A stretch of DNA of 64,000 nucleotides from Collimonas sp. OK607 (GCF_900111995.1 NZ_FOKF01000010.1:79534-143533), one strand, 5' to 3'. Positions 8,619-18,507 are shown, numbered from the stretch's first letter. Translations and numbers: made by a program. The notes: a model not told the origin generated them from the sequence alone.

Positions 8619-10424
8619 ATGAACTCGCTTTGGTTACGCGGGATATTGGTTGCCTGTTTAGCGTGCGCGCTGCCGATGAAAGCATCGGTTGCAGCCGCAG
8701 CGCCAATTTCCCCGGCAGATCCCGACAAAGTACTGCGCTTTGTATTCGTGGCGCCTGAAACCGGTTTCGATCCGGCCGTTACGCGCGATTTGTATTCGCA
8801 GCTGGTCAATCAGTCGGTATTTGAAACACTGTTCGCCTATGAATACCTGGCGCGGCCGGCCAAGCTGATGCCATCCGCGGCCGCGGCGCTGCCGGAAGTC
8901 AGCGCCGATGGCATGACCTATACCATCCGCCTGAAAAAAGGCATTTATTTTGCCGATGATGCGGCGTTCAACGGCAAGAAGCGCGAGCTGACCATGGCCG
9001 ATTTCGTCTATTCATGGAAACGCCTGTTCGATCCGCAACTGGCCTCGCCGCAAACCTGGCTGCTGGAAGGCAAAGTGGTCGGCCTCGACGAAGTGGCGGC
9101 GCAAGCCAAGAAAACCGGTCATTTCGATTACGACACCAACGTTCCCGGCTTCGAGCTGCTGGACCGCTATACCTTGCGGATCCACCTGAAACAACCTGAC
9201 TTCAACCTCGGCATGATCCTGGCGCATCAACCAACCAGCGCCGTCGCCCGCGAAGTGATCGAAAAATATCGCGATGCGCAAGGCACCGTGATGGGACATC
9301 CGGTCGGCACCGGCCCCTACATATTGACCCAATGGATACGCGGCTCGCGCATGGTGCTGACTGCCAATCCGGATTACCGCGGCTATACATGGGATTTCCA
9401 ACCCAGCACCGACCCGGGCGATGCCGCTATCGTCGCCAAGATGAAGGGCAAGCGCATGCCGCAAATCGGCCGCGTGGAAATCAGCGTCATGGTGGAAGAT
9501 CAGTCGCGTTTGCTGGCGTTCGAAGGTGACGAAGTCGATATCACCGAATTGCAGGGTCCGCTGGCGCCGCAAGTCATGGCAGGCGGCAAACTGAAGCCGG
9601 AATTCGTTAAAAAAGGCGTGCAATTGTCGCGCATCGTCGACCCTGAAATCAGCTACTTCTACTGGAATATGCAAGATCCGGTACTAGGCGGCATGAGCAA
9701 GGAAAAAATCGCCCTGCGCCGTGCTATCGCCATGGCGCATAACGTGCGCGAAGAAATCAAGGTGGTCTGGAACGACGAAGCGATCCCGCTTGAATATCCG
9801 ATTCCGCCAGGTGTCGTCGGCTACGATCCGGATTACAAAAGCAGCATCCAGTACGAACCGGAAGTCGCCAACGCCCTGCTCGACAAGTTCGGCTACAAGA
9901 TCGGCAAGGATGGCTATCGTACCCTGCCGGACGGCAAGCCGCTGACAGTGCGCTATTCCGCCCGCGCCGACTCCAACGGCCAGCAGCAATCGGAAATGTG
10001 GAAGAAAACCTACGACACTATCCATATCCGCATGGTTGGGGATCTGAAAACTTTCCCCGATCTGCTCAAGGCAGAAAAAGAGTGCCAGCTGCAGACCCGT
10101 ACTGCACCTTGGATTGCCGACTATCCGGACGGCGACAACTTCATGCAATTGTTCTACGGCCCGAACGTCGGCCAGAACAATAACGGCTGCTCCAAGATCC
10201 CCGAATACGATGTGCTCTACGCTGCCTCGCAGAAATTGCCAGCCGGGCCGGAACGCGACCTGCTGTATCACAAGATGGCGCGCATCCTGGAAGTGGATGC
10301 GCCGGCGCGTATCGGTTATGCCCGCTATCGCAACATGATCGCGCAACCGCGTGTGATCGGTTACAAGAAGCATCCGGTCATGCCTACCGAATGGATGTAT
10401 TTCGATATCGAAAAACGTAAATAA
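8619..10424 (+). CDS. Peptide-type ABC transporter solute-binding protein 3 (SBP family 5)
   Basis: 601 residues. A TTG at 8601 keeps the frame open, but AAGGAGA (8604-8610) sits 8 nt before the ATG at 8619, so that start is used. A signal peptide ends near SVAAAAP. The mature part has the family 5 pattern (ISPADPDKVLRFVFVAPETG, FETLFAYEYLARPAKL, GTGPYILTQWIRGSRMVLTANPDYRG, NFMQLFYGPNVGQNN, WMYFDIEKRK). It is more diverged from paralogues 1 and 2 than they are from each other. It is closest to the peptidase and permease genes and may be the ancestral partner of the permeases. Confidence 0.92.
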   Translation: MNSLWLRGILVACLACALPMKASVAAAAPISPADPDKVLRFVFVAPETGFDPAVTRDLYSQLVNQSVFETLFAYEYLARPAKLMPSAAAALPEVSADGMTYTIRLKKGIYFADDAAFNGKKRELTMADFVYSWKRLFDPQLASPQTWLLEGKVVGLDEVAAQAKKTGHFDYDTNVPGFELLDRYTLRIHLKQPDFNLGMILAHQPTSAVAREVIEKYRDAQGTVMGHPVGTGPYILTQWIRGSRMVLTANPDYRGYTWDFQPSTDPGDAAIVAKMKGKRMPQIGRVEISVMVEDQSRLLAFEGDEVDITELQGPLAPQVMAGGKLKPEFVKKGVQLSRIVDPEISYFYWNMQDPVLGGMSKEKIALRRAIAMAHNVREEIKVVWNDEAIPLEYPIPPGVVGYDPDYKSSIQYEPEVANALLDKFGYKIGKDGYRTLPDGKPLTVRYSARADSNGQQQSEMWKKTYDTIHIRMVGDLKTFPDLLKAEKECQLQTRTAPWIADYPDGDNFMQLFYGPNVGQNNNGCSKIPEYDVLYAASQKLPAGPERDLLYHKMARILEVDAPARIGYARYRNMIAQPRVIGYKKHPVMPTEWMYFDIEKRK

Positions 10425-10433
10425 AAACACTAC

Positions 10434-10476
10434 GGAGCGGAATCGCCCAGCGCCTTCCGCTCCCCGGGTTTCCCGG
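10434..10476 (+). repeat. Tandem GC hairpins between binding protein 3 and the peptidase gene
   Basis: GGAGCGGAA (10434-10442) pairs with TTCCGCTCC (10455-10463), followed directly by CCGGG-TTT-CCCGG (10464-10476). There is no T-run, so this is more like an mRNA-stabilising or ratio-setting intercistronic structure than a terminator. Confidence 0.55.
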
Positions 10477-10522
10477 TCCCTACTAACCATCAACTATTAC
10501 TAAGCCCTATTTGAGGAAATGC

Positions 10523-12538
10523 ATGAAACCATCATCATTTTTCTTGCCGGTCACAACAGCGTTATTCACGCTGATGCTGAACCAGGCAGCCGCCCAAGAT
10601 ACGCAACGCCCGCTGATTCCCTTGTTGAAAGCTGACGACGTTCCAACTCTTTGCAAGGACACTCTGACCAGCCTGCGCAAGCGCGTATCCATGTTAGAGA
10701 AATTACCGGCGGCCCATGCCAGAGACAGCAAGAAAGTGCTGACCGAATGGAACGATCTGCAGATCGCCCTGGAAGACCTGCAAGGTCCGGTCGATATCCT
10801 CAACAATGTTTCACCGGACGCAAAAGTACGCAGCACCACCGAAGCCTGCCTGATTGAAACCAACAAATTCGCTACCGATCTGCTGCAAAGCGAAAAACTG
10901 TACGCCCGCTTCAAAGCCATCCAGCCTAGCGACCCGATAGAGAAGAAATTGCGTCAGGACGTCCTGTACAGCTTCGATGACACCGGTGTCTCGCTGCCCC
11001 CGGAAAAGCGGGCCAGGATGAAAGAGATCCTCGACAAGCTGGGTGAGCTGAGCCAGGAATTCGCGCGTAATATTCGCGACAATAATCAGAAGCTGACATT
11101 CACTCCGGCAGAACTGCAAGGCATGCCGGCAGCCTATCTGGCCCGCGCCAAGCGCGATGACAAAGGCAATTACCTGCTCGGCTTCGAATACCCGGACTAC
11201 AAACCGTTCATGGAGTCGGCGGATAACAGCGATGCACGCCGCCGCTATCAGATCGCGTTCACCAATCACGGTACGCCAAAGAATCTGGAGATCCTGAAAG
11301 AAGCCATGGACCTGCGCCATGAAATGGCGGCATTGTTCGGCCTGCCAAGCTATGCCGACCTGGTAACCCGTCGCCGCATGGTGAAAAATCCGCAAACCGT
11401 CGACAAATTCCTAACTGAAGTGAAAACCGCAGTTACCCAGCTGGAAATCAAGGAAATCGAAGAACTGCGCGTATTCAAATCGGAAACCCTGAAAACGCCA
11501 CTGGCCGATACCAAGCTGGAACGCTGGGATGCCGAGTACTGGCAGCAGAAGATCAAACAGGCGCGTTACAACGTCGACCAGGAAGCCCTGCGCAAGTACT
11601 TCCCTACCGATGCCGCAGTGCCATGGATCCTGCATGTTTCCAGCACGCTGTATGGCGTCGAATTCAAACGGGTGGAAGTACCGGTCTGGGATCCTGAAGT
11701 CCAGTACTACGACGTTATCGACAGCACAAGCAAAAAACGTATCGCCGGCATCTATCTGGATCTGTTCCCGCGCGAAGGCAAGTACGGCCATGCCGCCGCC
11801 TGGGGTACCCGAGGCGTCAGCACACTGGCCCGCCGCACGCCGATTTCAACGCTGGTGACCAACTTCGATCGCAACGGTTTGAACAGTGACGAACTGGAAA
11901 CCCTGGTGCATGAATTCGGCCACGTCTTGCATGGCGTGCTGTCGAACACCAAGTATGTCGCCCAGGCCGGCACCAACGTCGAGCTCGATTTTGTCGAAGC
12001 ACCATCGCAGATGTATGAAGAGTGGGCGCGCCGTAAAGAGTCGCTGACGCTGCTGGCCGGTTTCTGCAAGACTGCTTGCCCAACCATCGACGACGCTTTG
12101 CTGCAACGCCTGACAGCGGCCCATAACTATGGCCGCGGCATACGCTATGCACGCCAGTTGCTGTACGCGAGCTATGACATGACCATCCATAACGACAAGG
12201 CCGGTCAGGAACAACCGCTGGCAGTCTGGCAACAAATGGAAGGCGCCACACCACTGGGTTACGTGCCCGGCACCGAATTCCCGGGCCAGTTCGGCCATTT
12301 GATGGGCGGCTATGCAGCCGGTTATTATGGTTACATGTGGTCGGAAGTTCTGGCGCTGGACATGCTGTCGCGTTATAACGGCAAATTGATGAACCCGGAG
12401 GTCGGCCATCTGTATCGCCAGGACATCCTGTCGCGCGGCGCTGAAAAGCCAGCCGGCGAGATGGTCAGTGCCTTCCTCGGCCGCGAGCCTGACAGCAAGG
12501 CATTCTTTGCCGAAATTTCGGGCCAACGCCTGCATTGA
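10523..12538 (+). CDS. Exported M3-family zinc oligopeptidase
   Basis: 671 residues from the ATG at 10523, which has GAGG 6 nt upstream; a TTG at 10511 is in frame but precedes the ribosome site. An N-terminal signal peptide (hydrophobic, ending NQAAAQD) implies a periplasmic enzyme, unlike cytoplasmic OpdA/PepF relatives. The thimet-oligopeptidase zinc site HEFGH is at about residues 463-467 (LVHEFGHVLHG), with the downstream glutamate region ELDFVEAPSQMYEEW. It should cut short peptides. It lies between peptide-binding proteins and permeases, so it may trim imported peptides before transport. The permease gene follows by 19 bp, which suggests co-transcription. Confidence 0.9.
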   Translation: MKPSSFFLPVTTALFTLMLNQAAAQDTQRPLIPLLKADDVPTLCKDTLTSLRKRVSMLEKLPAAHARDSKKVLTEWNDLQIALEDLQGPVDILNNVSPDAKVRSTTEACLIETNKFATDLLQSEKLYARFKAIQPSDPIEKKLRQDVLYSFDDTGVSLPPEKRARMKEILDKLGELSQEFARNIRDNNQKLTFTPAELQGMPAAYLARAKRDDKGNYLLGFEYPDYKPFMESADNSDARRRYQIAFTNHGTPKNLEILKEAMDLRHEMAALFGLPSYADLVTRRRMVKNPQTVDKFLTEVKTAVTQLEIKEIEELRVFKSETLKTPLADTKLERWDAEYWQQKIKQARYNVDQEALRKYFPTDAAVPWILHVSSTLYGVEFKRVEVPVWDPEVQYYDVIDSTSKKRIAGIYLDLFPREGKYGHAAAWGTRGVSTLARRTPISTLVTNFDRNGLNSDELETLVHEFGHVLHGVLSNTKYVAQAGTNVELDFVEAPSQMYEEWARRKESLTLLAGFCKTACPTIDDALLQRLTAAHNYGRGIRYARQLLYASYDMTIHNDKAGQEQPLAVWQQMEGATPLGYVPGTEFPGQFGHLMGGYAAGYYGYMWSEVLALDMLSRYNGKLMNPEVGHLYRQDILSRGAEKPAGEMVSAFLGREPDSKAFFAEISGQRLH

Positions 12539-12557
12539 GCCAGATTAAGGAACCATC

Positions 12558-13496
12558 ATGACCGCTTATATCCTGCGACGCCTCTGGCAAATGCTGCCGA
12601 CCATGCTCGGCGTCATCGTACTTGTATTTTTCCTGTTCAACTGGGTCGGTGGCGACCCGGCCTATATCCTGGCCGGGAAGATGTCGAATCCGCAACAGAT
12701 CGCCAACATCCGTACCCAGCTCGGCATCGACCAGCCGTACTACATCCAGCTCTGGATCTTCATCAAGCAAATCGTTACCTTCAACTTCGGCACCAGCTGG
12801 AGTACCGGTGAATCGGTGGCCAACGTCATCCTGACCCGCCTCGGGCCATCCATGACCGTGCTGATTCCACTGACCATACTGGAAACCCTGATCGCCGTAG
12901 CGCTGGCGCTGGCCGTGGCTTTTGTGCGTGGCTCCAAGACCGACCGCGCGGTGATGGTGGCTTGTACCGTCGGCATGTCGATCAGTATCCTGGTCTACAT
13001 CATCCTGTTCCAATACTGGTTCGCCTACAAACTGAGCCTGTTCCCGGTGCAAGGCTGGGGTAACAATATTTGGGAAAACCTGTTCCACTACTCGGCCCTG
13101 CCGATCCTGATCATGCTGGCGGTGAGTATCGCCCCCAGCCTGCGCCTGTACCGCACCTTCGTGCTGGATGAAGTCAACCAGGACTATGTCCGCACCGCGC
13201 GCGCCAAGGGTGTCAAGGAACGCCGCATCCTGTGGGTGCACGTGTTGCGCAACGCCGCGATTCCTATCATCACCAACGTCATGTCGAACCTGCCGGCGCT
13301 GTTGATCGGCGCATTCCTGATCGAGCGCTTCTTCTCGATTCCAGGCATCGGCCGTGAAGTCATCCTGGCGGTTGAGCGTAGCGATTTCCCGGTGATCAAG
13401 GCGATCACGATTTATGTCGCCGCCGCCACCATGATATTCAACCTGTTGACTGACTTGCTGTACCAAGCCGTCGACCCACGCGTTCAACTGAAGTAG
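12558..13496 (+). CDS. ABC transporter permease, DppB/OppB type
   Basis: 312 residues, ATG 12558. The protein starts MTAYILRRLWQMLPTMLGV, the usual OppB/DppB N-terminal helix, followed by GGDPAYILAGKMSNPQQIANIR and LGIDQPYYIQLW. The binding-protein-dependent permease loop is present as DYVRTARAKGVKERRILWVHVLRNAAIPIIT. Five or more further membrane segments are visible. The length is typical. It forms the inner-membrane channel with the next gene product, which starts 8 bp later. Confidence 0.94.
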   Translation: MTAYILRRLWQMLPTMLGVIVLVFFLFNWVGGDPAYILAGKMSNPQQIANIRTQLGIDQPYYIQLWIFIKQIVTFNFGTSWSTGESVANVILTRLGPSMTVLIPLTILETLIAVALALAVAFVRGSKTDRAVMVACTVGMSISILVYIILFQYWFAYKLSLFPVQGWGNNIWENLFHYSALPILIMLAVSIAPSLRLYRTFVLDEVNQDYVRTARAKGVKERRILWVHVLRNAAIPIITNVMSNLPALLIGAFLIERFFSIPGIGREVILAVERSDFPVIKAITIYVAAATMIFNLLTDLLYQAVDPRVQLK

Positions 13497-13504
13497 GAGC
13501 CGCC

Positions 13505-14689
13505 ATGACTCAAAGTATCCACCAGGCCCCTACCCAAGCGGCGCCTGCAGCAACCACCGTAACCCTGGCTACCGGTCCCGGCGCCACGCATTCTCCTGGC
13601 CTTTGGGCCCTGGCCTGGCGCCGCCTGCGCGCCGATCACGTCGCCATGCTCGCACTTGCCGTGGTCGGCCTGTACCTGGTCATGCTGGCGCTCTCGGCCA
13701 GCGGCATGATCGCCAGCGACTGGTCGAAGGAAGTCGGCGTCAACTACGCGCCGCCTACCTTCATGGGCGCGCAAACCGAAGCCGAACGCGGCTTCAGCGA
13801 CAACGATGCCGTAGTTGAAGCGCCACCGCCGGAAAATCCGGTCGATCCGCTGCGCGACATCCTGCGCGATTTGCGCAAGAGCGGCACGGCGGCAGCTACG
13901 CCGCCGGTAGTTGCCAACGACTATGGCATAGTCGATCCTCTAGCGGCAGAGATGGCTGAAATCCGCGCCGACCTGGCTAAAAAGGGTGGCAGCGAGACGC
14001 TGATCCGCAAACCGACGCTGCCGTTCGGCGCCGACAAATGGGGTCACGACATCATCAAGAAAACCATCAAGGGTGCTGAAACCTCGATCATCGTCGGTCT
14101 GGTTGCTGCGCTGCTGGCGGTTGCCCTGGGCACCATCTTCGGTGCGGTCTCCGGCTACTTCGGCGGCTGGGTCGATGATGCCTTCAACTGGTTCTACAGC
14201 ATCTTCACTTCCATCCCTTACCTGTTGCTGATCCTGGCGGTCGCCGCGGTACTCCAGCAAAAGGGCGTAACGGCGATCGTGCTGATTCTCGGCCTTACCG
14301 GCTGGACCGGCACCTACCGCCTGATCCGCGCCGAATACATGAAGCACAAAACCCGTGAATACGTGATGGCGGCAGATGCTATCGGCGCCAGCCACTGGAG
14401 CAAGATGTTCGGCCATATCTTCCCTAACGTCAGCCACGTGTCGCTGGTGCAACTGTCGATCTCGGTAGTCGGCTTCATCAAGTCGGAAGTGATCTTGAGC
14501 TTCCTCGGTTTCGGCGTGCCGGTCGGCGTCGTATCCTGGGGCAGCATGCTGAACGAAGCACAAAACGAATTAATTCTGGGTAAGTGGTGGCAGCTGGCAG
14601 CTGCAAGTATCGCCATGGCGATCCTGGTAACGGCGTTCTCGCTGTTCACCGATGCGCTGCGCGACGCCCTTGATCCGAAGCTGAAATAG
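13505..14689 (+). CDS. ABC transporter permease, DppC/OppC type, with a long periplasmic insertion
   Basis: 394 residues, ATG 13505, against about 300 for ordinary DppC. The N-terminal region and first helix (residues 1-70) are followed by an extra hydrophilic segment, about residues 80-172, rich in Pro, Glu and Asp with charged helical stretches (PVDPLRDILRDLRKSG; AAEMAEIRADLAKKGG). The normal part then resumes with LPFGADKWGHDIIKKTIKG, further helices and the permease loop REYVMAADAIGASHWSKMFGHIFPN. The insertion should face the periplasm and could contact binding proteins or the exported peptidase. It is the second channel subunit; the ATPase gene follows by 8 bp. Confidence 0.93.
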   Translation: MTQSIHQAPTQAAPAATTVTLATGPGATHSPGLWALAWRRLRADHVAMLALAVVGLYLVMLALSASGMIASDWSKEVGVNYAPPTFMGAQTEAERGFSDNDAVVEAPPPENPVDPLRDILRDLRKSGTAAATPPVVANDYGIVDPLAAEMAEIRADLAKKGGSETLIRKPTLPFGADKWGHDIIKKTIKGAETSIIVGLVAALLAVALGTIFGAVSGYFGGWVDDAFNWFYSIFTSIPYLLLILAVAAVLQQKGVTAIVLILGLTGWTGTYRLIRAEYMKHKTREYVMAADAIGASHWSKMFGHIFPNVSHVSLVQLSISVVGFIKSEVILSFLGFGVPVGVVSWGSMLNEAQNELILGKWWQLAAASIAMAILVTAFSLFTDALRDALDPKLK

Positions 14690-14697
14690 GAGACATC

Positions 14698-16422
14698 ATG
14701 GATTCGACTAACCACAACCATCCAGCGAACAACGGCGAACAACCGTTGTTGCGCGTACGCGATCTGCGCGTCAGTTTTCGCACCGATAAAAAAACCATGG
14801 TGGAAACCGTCAAAGGGATTTCCTTTGATATTCCACGCAACACCACTGTCGCCCTGGTCGGCGAATCAGGCAGCGGCAAATCGGTCAGTTCGCTGGCCGT
14901 GATGGGCTTGCTGCCCAAGGAAAATTCCAGTATTGCCGCCACCAGCGTGATCGAGTTTGAAGGCCGTAACCTGCTGACCATGTCGCCTGACGAACGACGC
15001 GACATGTGCGGCAAGGAAATCTCCATGATTTTCCAAGAGCCGATGACATCGCTCAACCCGGTATTCACCGTCGGCTTCCAGATCGGCGAAGTACTGCAGC
15101 TGCACATGGGCATGAACGCCAAGCAGGCCCGCGCACGCGCAATTGCATTGCTGGAGGAAGTCGGGATTCCATCGCCGGCAACCAAGGTCGATGCCTACCC
15201 GAGTCAGATGTCAGGCGGCCAGCAACAGCGCGTGATGATTGCCATGGCGATCGCCTGCGAACCGAAATTGCTGATTGCCGATGAACCGACTACCGCGCTC
15301 GACGTCACGATCCAGAAACAGATCATCGACCTGATCGAAGCCTTACGCAAACGTCACAAGATGTCGGTATTGTTCATCACCCATGACCTGGCGCTGGTCG
15401 GCGAAATCGCTGACCAGGTGATCGTCATGCGCCACGGTGAAGTACGCGAAAACGGCGACGTCCGGCAAATCTTTGAAGCGCCGCAAGACCCGTACACCAA
15501 AGCCTTGCTGATGTGCCGCCCTTCACTCGATACCCGCCCCTGGCGCTTGCCGGTCATTAGCGACTACATGAACGGCCACAACGGCGCAGACCTGGATTTA
15601 CGGGAACGCACCCGCGGTTGCAGCGGACAGGAAGACATCTTGCTGGACGTACGCAATCTGGGCAAGAGCTTCTATTTCCGCGAAGGCTTGTTTGGCCGCA
15701 AGGAATTCAAAGCGGTGCAAGATGTGTCGTTCAAGCTGGCGCGTGGCAAGACCTTGGGTGTGGTGGGTGAATCCGGCTCCGGCAAGACCACCGTCGGCCT
15801 GACTCTGATGCGCCTGCATCAGGCCACTGCCGGACAGGCGCTGTTCGAAGGCAAGGACATCATCGGCATGTCCAACCGTGATTTCATGTCTTACAAACGG
15901 CGCATCCAGATCATTTTCCAGAACCCCTACGCTTCGCTCAACCCGCGCTTCACCATCGGCCAGATCCTGCTGGAGCCGATGCGCATCCACCAGATCGGCA
16001 GCGACGACAACGAGCGCACCGAGATGGCCATGCAACTGCTGCAAAAAGTGGGACTGCCACAGCAGGCCTACCACCGCTATCCGCATGAATTCTCTGGCGG
16101 CCAGCGGCAGCGGATTGCGATTGCCCGCTGCCTGACCTTGCGCCCTGAAATCCTGGTGTGCGATGAATCGGTGTCGGCATTGGACGTGTCCGTGCAGGCG
16201 CAGGTCTTGAACCTGCTGCAAGACTTGCAGGAAGAGTTCGGCATGAGCTACATCTTCATCTCGCATGATCTGTCGGTAGTCAAATACCTGGCCGATCAGG
16301 TGATGGTGATGCATCAGGGTAAAGTGGTGGAACTGGCCAATTCGGACGAGCTGTATCACAACCCGACGCATGCCTACACGCGCCAGTTGCTGAGTGCGAT
16401 TCCACGCGGTTTGCAGAACTAA
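14698..16422 (+). CDS. Fused double ATP-binding protein of the peptide ABC transporter (DppD-DppF type)
   Basis: 574 residues with two complete ABC domains. Domain 1 has Walker A GESGSGKS (about 55-62), signature [14 protein letters not shown] and Walker [13 protein letters not shown]. Domain 2 has Walker A GESGSGKT (about 357-364), signature [14 protein letters not shown] and Walker [12 protein letters not shown]. An oligopeptide-type C-terminal extension follows each domain. Such fusions are known in YejF and GsiA. It powers the permease pair encoded upstream. It is the last gene of the unit, followed by two hairpins. Confidence 0.95.
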   Translation: MDSTNHNHPANNGEQPLLRVRDLRVSFRTDKKTMVETVKGISFDIPRNTTVALVGESGSGKSVSSLAVMGLLPKENSSIAATSVIEFEGRNLLTMSPDERRDMCGKEISMIFQEPMTSLNPVFTVGFQIGEVLQLHMGMNAKQARARAIALLEEVGIPSPATKVDAYPSQMSGGQQQRVMIAMAIACEPKLLIADEPTTALDVTIQKQIIDLIEALRKRHKMSVLFITHDLALVGEIADQVIVMRHGEVRENGDVRQIFEAPQDPYTKALLMCRPSLDTRPWRLPVISDYMNGHNGADLDLRERTRGCSGQEDILLDVRNLGKSFYFREGLFGRKEFKAVQDVSFKLARGKTLGVVGESGSGKTTVGLTLMRLHQATAGQALFEGKDIIGMSNRDFMSYKRRIQIIFQNPYASLNPRFTIGQILLEPMRIHQIGSDDNERTEMAMQLLQKVGLPQQAYHRYPHEFSGGQRQRIAIARCLTLRPEILVCDESVSALDVSVQAQVLNLLQDLQEEFGMSYIFISHDLSVVKYLADQVMVMHQGKVVELANSDELYHNPTHAYTRQLLSAIPRGLQN

Positions 16423-16428
16423 AAGCCG

Positions 16429-16533
16429 GCGAACACTGCGGACAACTGCCTGCAGTGTTCGCAATTTAGCGATGGAGCACACAACGGAGTACAGCGAGCG
16501 CCGCAAGCGCGACCTGTACTCCGTTCTCGTTTA
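16429..16533 (+). terminator. Two consecutive hairpins ending the peptide-uptake operon
   Basis: GCGAACACTGC (16429-16439) pairs with GCAGTGTTCGC (16452-16462), followed by AATTT. ACGGAGTACAG (16484-16494) pairs with CTGTACTCCGT (16514-16524), followed by TCTCGTTT. Both have 11-bp perfect stems and lie between convergent genes, so the second may serve both directions. Confidence 0.6.
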
Positions 16534-16580
16534 CGTCATGTAGCGAGTCTTTACCAAAGGCGACGCTCAGACAAACAGCA

Positions 16581-17042
16581 TCAACGCTCTTGCTTGCTAT
16601 CGACCTTGCGCACCACCGTATCTGCCGGCCCCAGCAGTTGCCCCTCGCGCGAACGCAGCTCGATTTTCTGCACGGGCTTGCCGCTGGCGCTTTCTAGCAT
16701 CCGGGAAAAGGCCTCGCCTTTACTGAACAGGTATTTTTCACCCCACTGCCGCAAGCCAACCACAACGGTAAACAAACCCTCGCCTTTGGCGCTAAGCAGA
16801 TATTCCTGGTAAGCGGTGCCGTCAGAGGCTGGGGCAACTTCAAGAATGCCTTCCGCGACCAGAGTCTGCAAACGGTCGGCCAGGATATTGCGCGCCACCC
16901 CCAGGCTCTTCTGGAACTCACCGAAACGACGCATGCCGTCGAATGCATCGCGGATGATCAGCAGCGACCAGCGATCGCCGATGACATCCAGCGAACGGGC
17001 TACCGGACAGCTATCGCTTTTCAAACTCTTTCTCTTGGCCAT
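16581..17042 (-). CDS. HxlR-family transcriptional regulator
   Basis: 153 residues. The HxlR winged-helix pattern is clear: CPVARSLDVIGDRWSLLIIRDAFDGMRRFGEFQKSLGVARNILADRLQTLVAEGIL, with the near-N-terminal Cys that in some relatives senses electrophiles or oxidants. Usual length is 110-150, so there is a short C-terminal extension. It is divergent from an MFS gene that starts about 110 bp away, the standard layout for a regulator of a neighbouring efflux pump. Confidence 0.9.
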   Translation of the reverse strand: MAKRKSLKSDSCPVARSLDVIGDRWSLLIIRDAFDGMRRFGEFQKSLGVARNILADRLQTLVAEGILEVAPASDGTAYQEYLLSAKGEGLFTVVVGLRQWGEKYLFSKGEAFSRMLESASGKPVQKIELRSREGQLLGPADTVVRKVDSKQER

Positions 17043-17151
17043 GCTCTTCCTTAATCAGGCTATTCCATGCATTCTAGTTGCATTTTAAAACCAGAAAACC
17101 TAAAATTCAATTGGTTTTAATTTGAAACCAGTTTTAAAAAGGAACTACTTC
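17043..17151. promoter_or_regulatory. Divergent promoter/operator between the HxlR and MFS genes
   Basis: About 109 bp, AT-rich, with repeated GGTTTTA/TTTTAAAACC-type motifs (for example TTTTAAAACC near 17084 and GGTTTTAATTTGAAACC near 17113) that form an imperfect palindrome. It is a plausible operator for the HxlR dimer. Confidence 0.5.
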
Positions 17152-18453
17152 ATGGCAAATCATCAACATTGCCGAATTTCGTGCCCGCAGGCCGGACCAG
17201 AATTCAATATGGCGGAAAGCCAGGTTATCGACCAATCAGCGACTATCTCGCCGTTTCTCAGCAAGGGACTAGTGCTGTTGTTCGCAGTCGCCTGCGCCTT
17301 GAGTGTGGCCAACGTCTACTATGCGCAACCGCTGTTGGATGCTTTGGCTGCGGACTTCGGTTTTAGCCAGGCGTCGATCGGCATCGTCATCACAGCTACC
17401 CAGATTGGCTGTGCGCTAGCCTTGTTGTTCGTGGTGCCCTTAGGCGACCTGATGAATCGGCGACTCCTGACCATGGCGCAATTGTGCTTGCTGTGCGCTG
17501 CATTAATTGCAGTTGGCATGGCATCGTCTCCGGCAGTTCTGCTGCTTGGCATGCTGAGCGTGGGCCTGCTCGGCACAGCCATGACACAGGGCTTGATTGC
17601 CTATGCTGCTAGTGCCGCCGCACCCGCCGAACGCGGCCGCGTGGTCGGCGTGGCGCAAGGCGGCGTGGTAATCGGGCTGCTGCTGGCGCGTACCATGGCG
17701 GGATGGGTGGCGGATCTGTCCGGCTGGCGCGCTGTCTATTTCGTATCAGCTGCGATGGCGCTGCTGATGCTGGTTGTTTTGTCGCGCATGCTGCCGGCAC
17801 AAGCGCAGCAGACCGAGCGCATCTCATATTTGAAACTGTCGGGTTCGATGTTCACCATGCTGGCAAACGAACGGATGCTGCAAATCCGAGGAGTGATTGC
17901 AATGCTGATGTTTGCCGCTTTCAGCATCTTCTGGACTGCGTTGGTGCTGCCCTTGAGCGCTCCGCCCTACTCCTTCTCGCATACCCTGATCGGCTCGTTC
18001 GGACTGGTTGGCGTACTCGGCGCACTAGCCGCAGCCCGCGCCGGCCACTGGGCCGATCATGGCCATGGCCAACGCACCACCGGTGTGGCGCTGATGCTAC
18101 TGCTGCTGTCGTGGCTGGCGCTGGCGATAATGCCGTACAGTTTGTGGGCGCTGGTGCTTGGCATCGTATTGCTGGATCTGGGCGGGCAAGCGATACACGT
18201 CACCAACCAGAGCATGATTTTCAAAACCCAGGCTGCAGCGCACAGCCGATTGGTCGCTTGCTATATGATTTTTTATACGGTTGGCAGTGGCCTGGGTGCA
18301 ATCGCTTCGACAGCTCTCTATGCCGCCGCCGGATGGAGCGGTGTTTGCCTGCTCGGCGCCGGAGTCAGCTTGCTGGCGTTGGTATTCTGGGGACTAAGTT
18401 TACGCCATATGCCGCAGGCGCCTGTCGACGAATCAGAAAGCAGTAGCGCATAG
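17152..18453 (+). CDS. MFS transporter (DHA1-like efflux), substrate unknown
   Basis: 433 residues from the ATG at 17152, which has AAGGA 8 nt upstream; an earlier TTG at 17122 overlaps the promoter palindrome and is less likely. About 12 hydrophobic segments, with the MFS loop pattern PLGDLMNRRLLTMAQ after helix 2 and a repeated pattern in the second half. The first 45 residues are hydrophilic. Divergent from an HxlR regulator, which suggests inducible efflux of a small toxic compound. The substrate cannot be assigned. Confidence 0.88.
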   Translation: MANHQHCRISCPQAGPEFNMAESQVIDQSATISPFLSKGLVLLFAVACALSVANVYYAQPLLDALAADFGFSQASIGIVITATQIGCALALLFVVPLGDLMNRRLLTMAQLCLLCAALIAVGMASSPAVLLLGMLSVGLLGTAMTQGLIAYAASAAAPAERGRVVGVAQGGVVIGLLLARTMAGWVADLSGWRAVYFVSAAMALLMLVVLSRMLPAQAQQTERISYLKLSGSMFTMLANERMLQIRGVIAMLMFAAFSIFWTALVLPLSAPPYSFSHTLIGSFGLVGVLGALAAARAGHWADHGHGQRTTGVALMLLLLSWLALAIMPYSLWALVLGIVLLDLGGQAIHVTNQSMIFKTQAAAHSRLVACYMIFYTVGSGLGAIASTALYAAAGWSGVCLLGAGVSLLALVFWGLSLRHMPQAPVDESESSSA

Positions 18454-18507
18454 GAATGCCACGGACTAATATTGCAGTCGGAACAAAGATCGGATATAGG
18501 ATCAGGC

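Noticed and set aside
12465..13487. A 340-codon minus-strand frame across the DppB gene
   Set aside because: His/Gln/Asp-rich composition typical of an antisense shadow; the plus-strand permease is complete.
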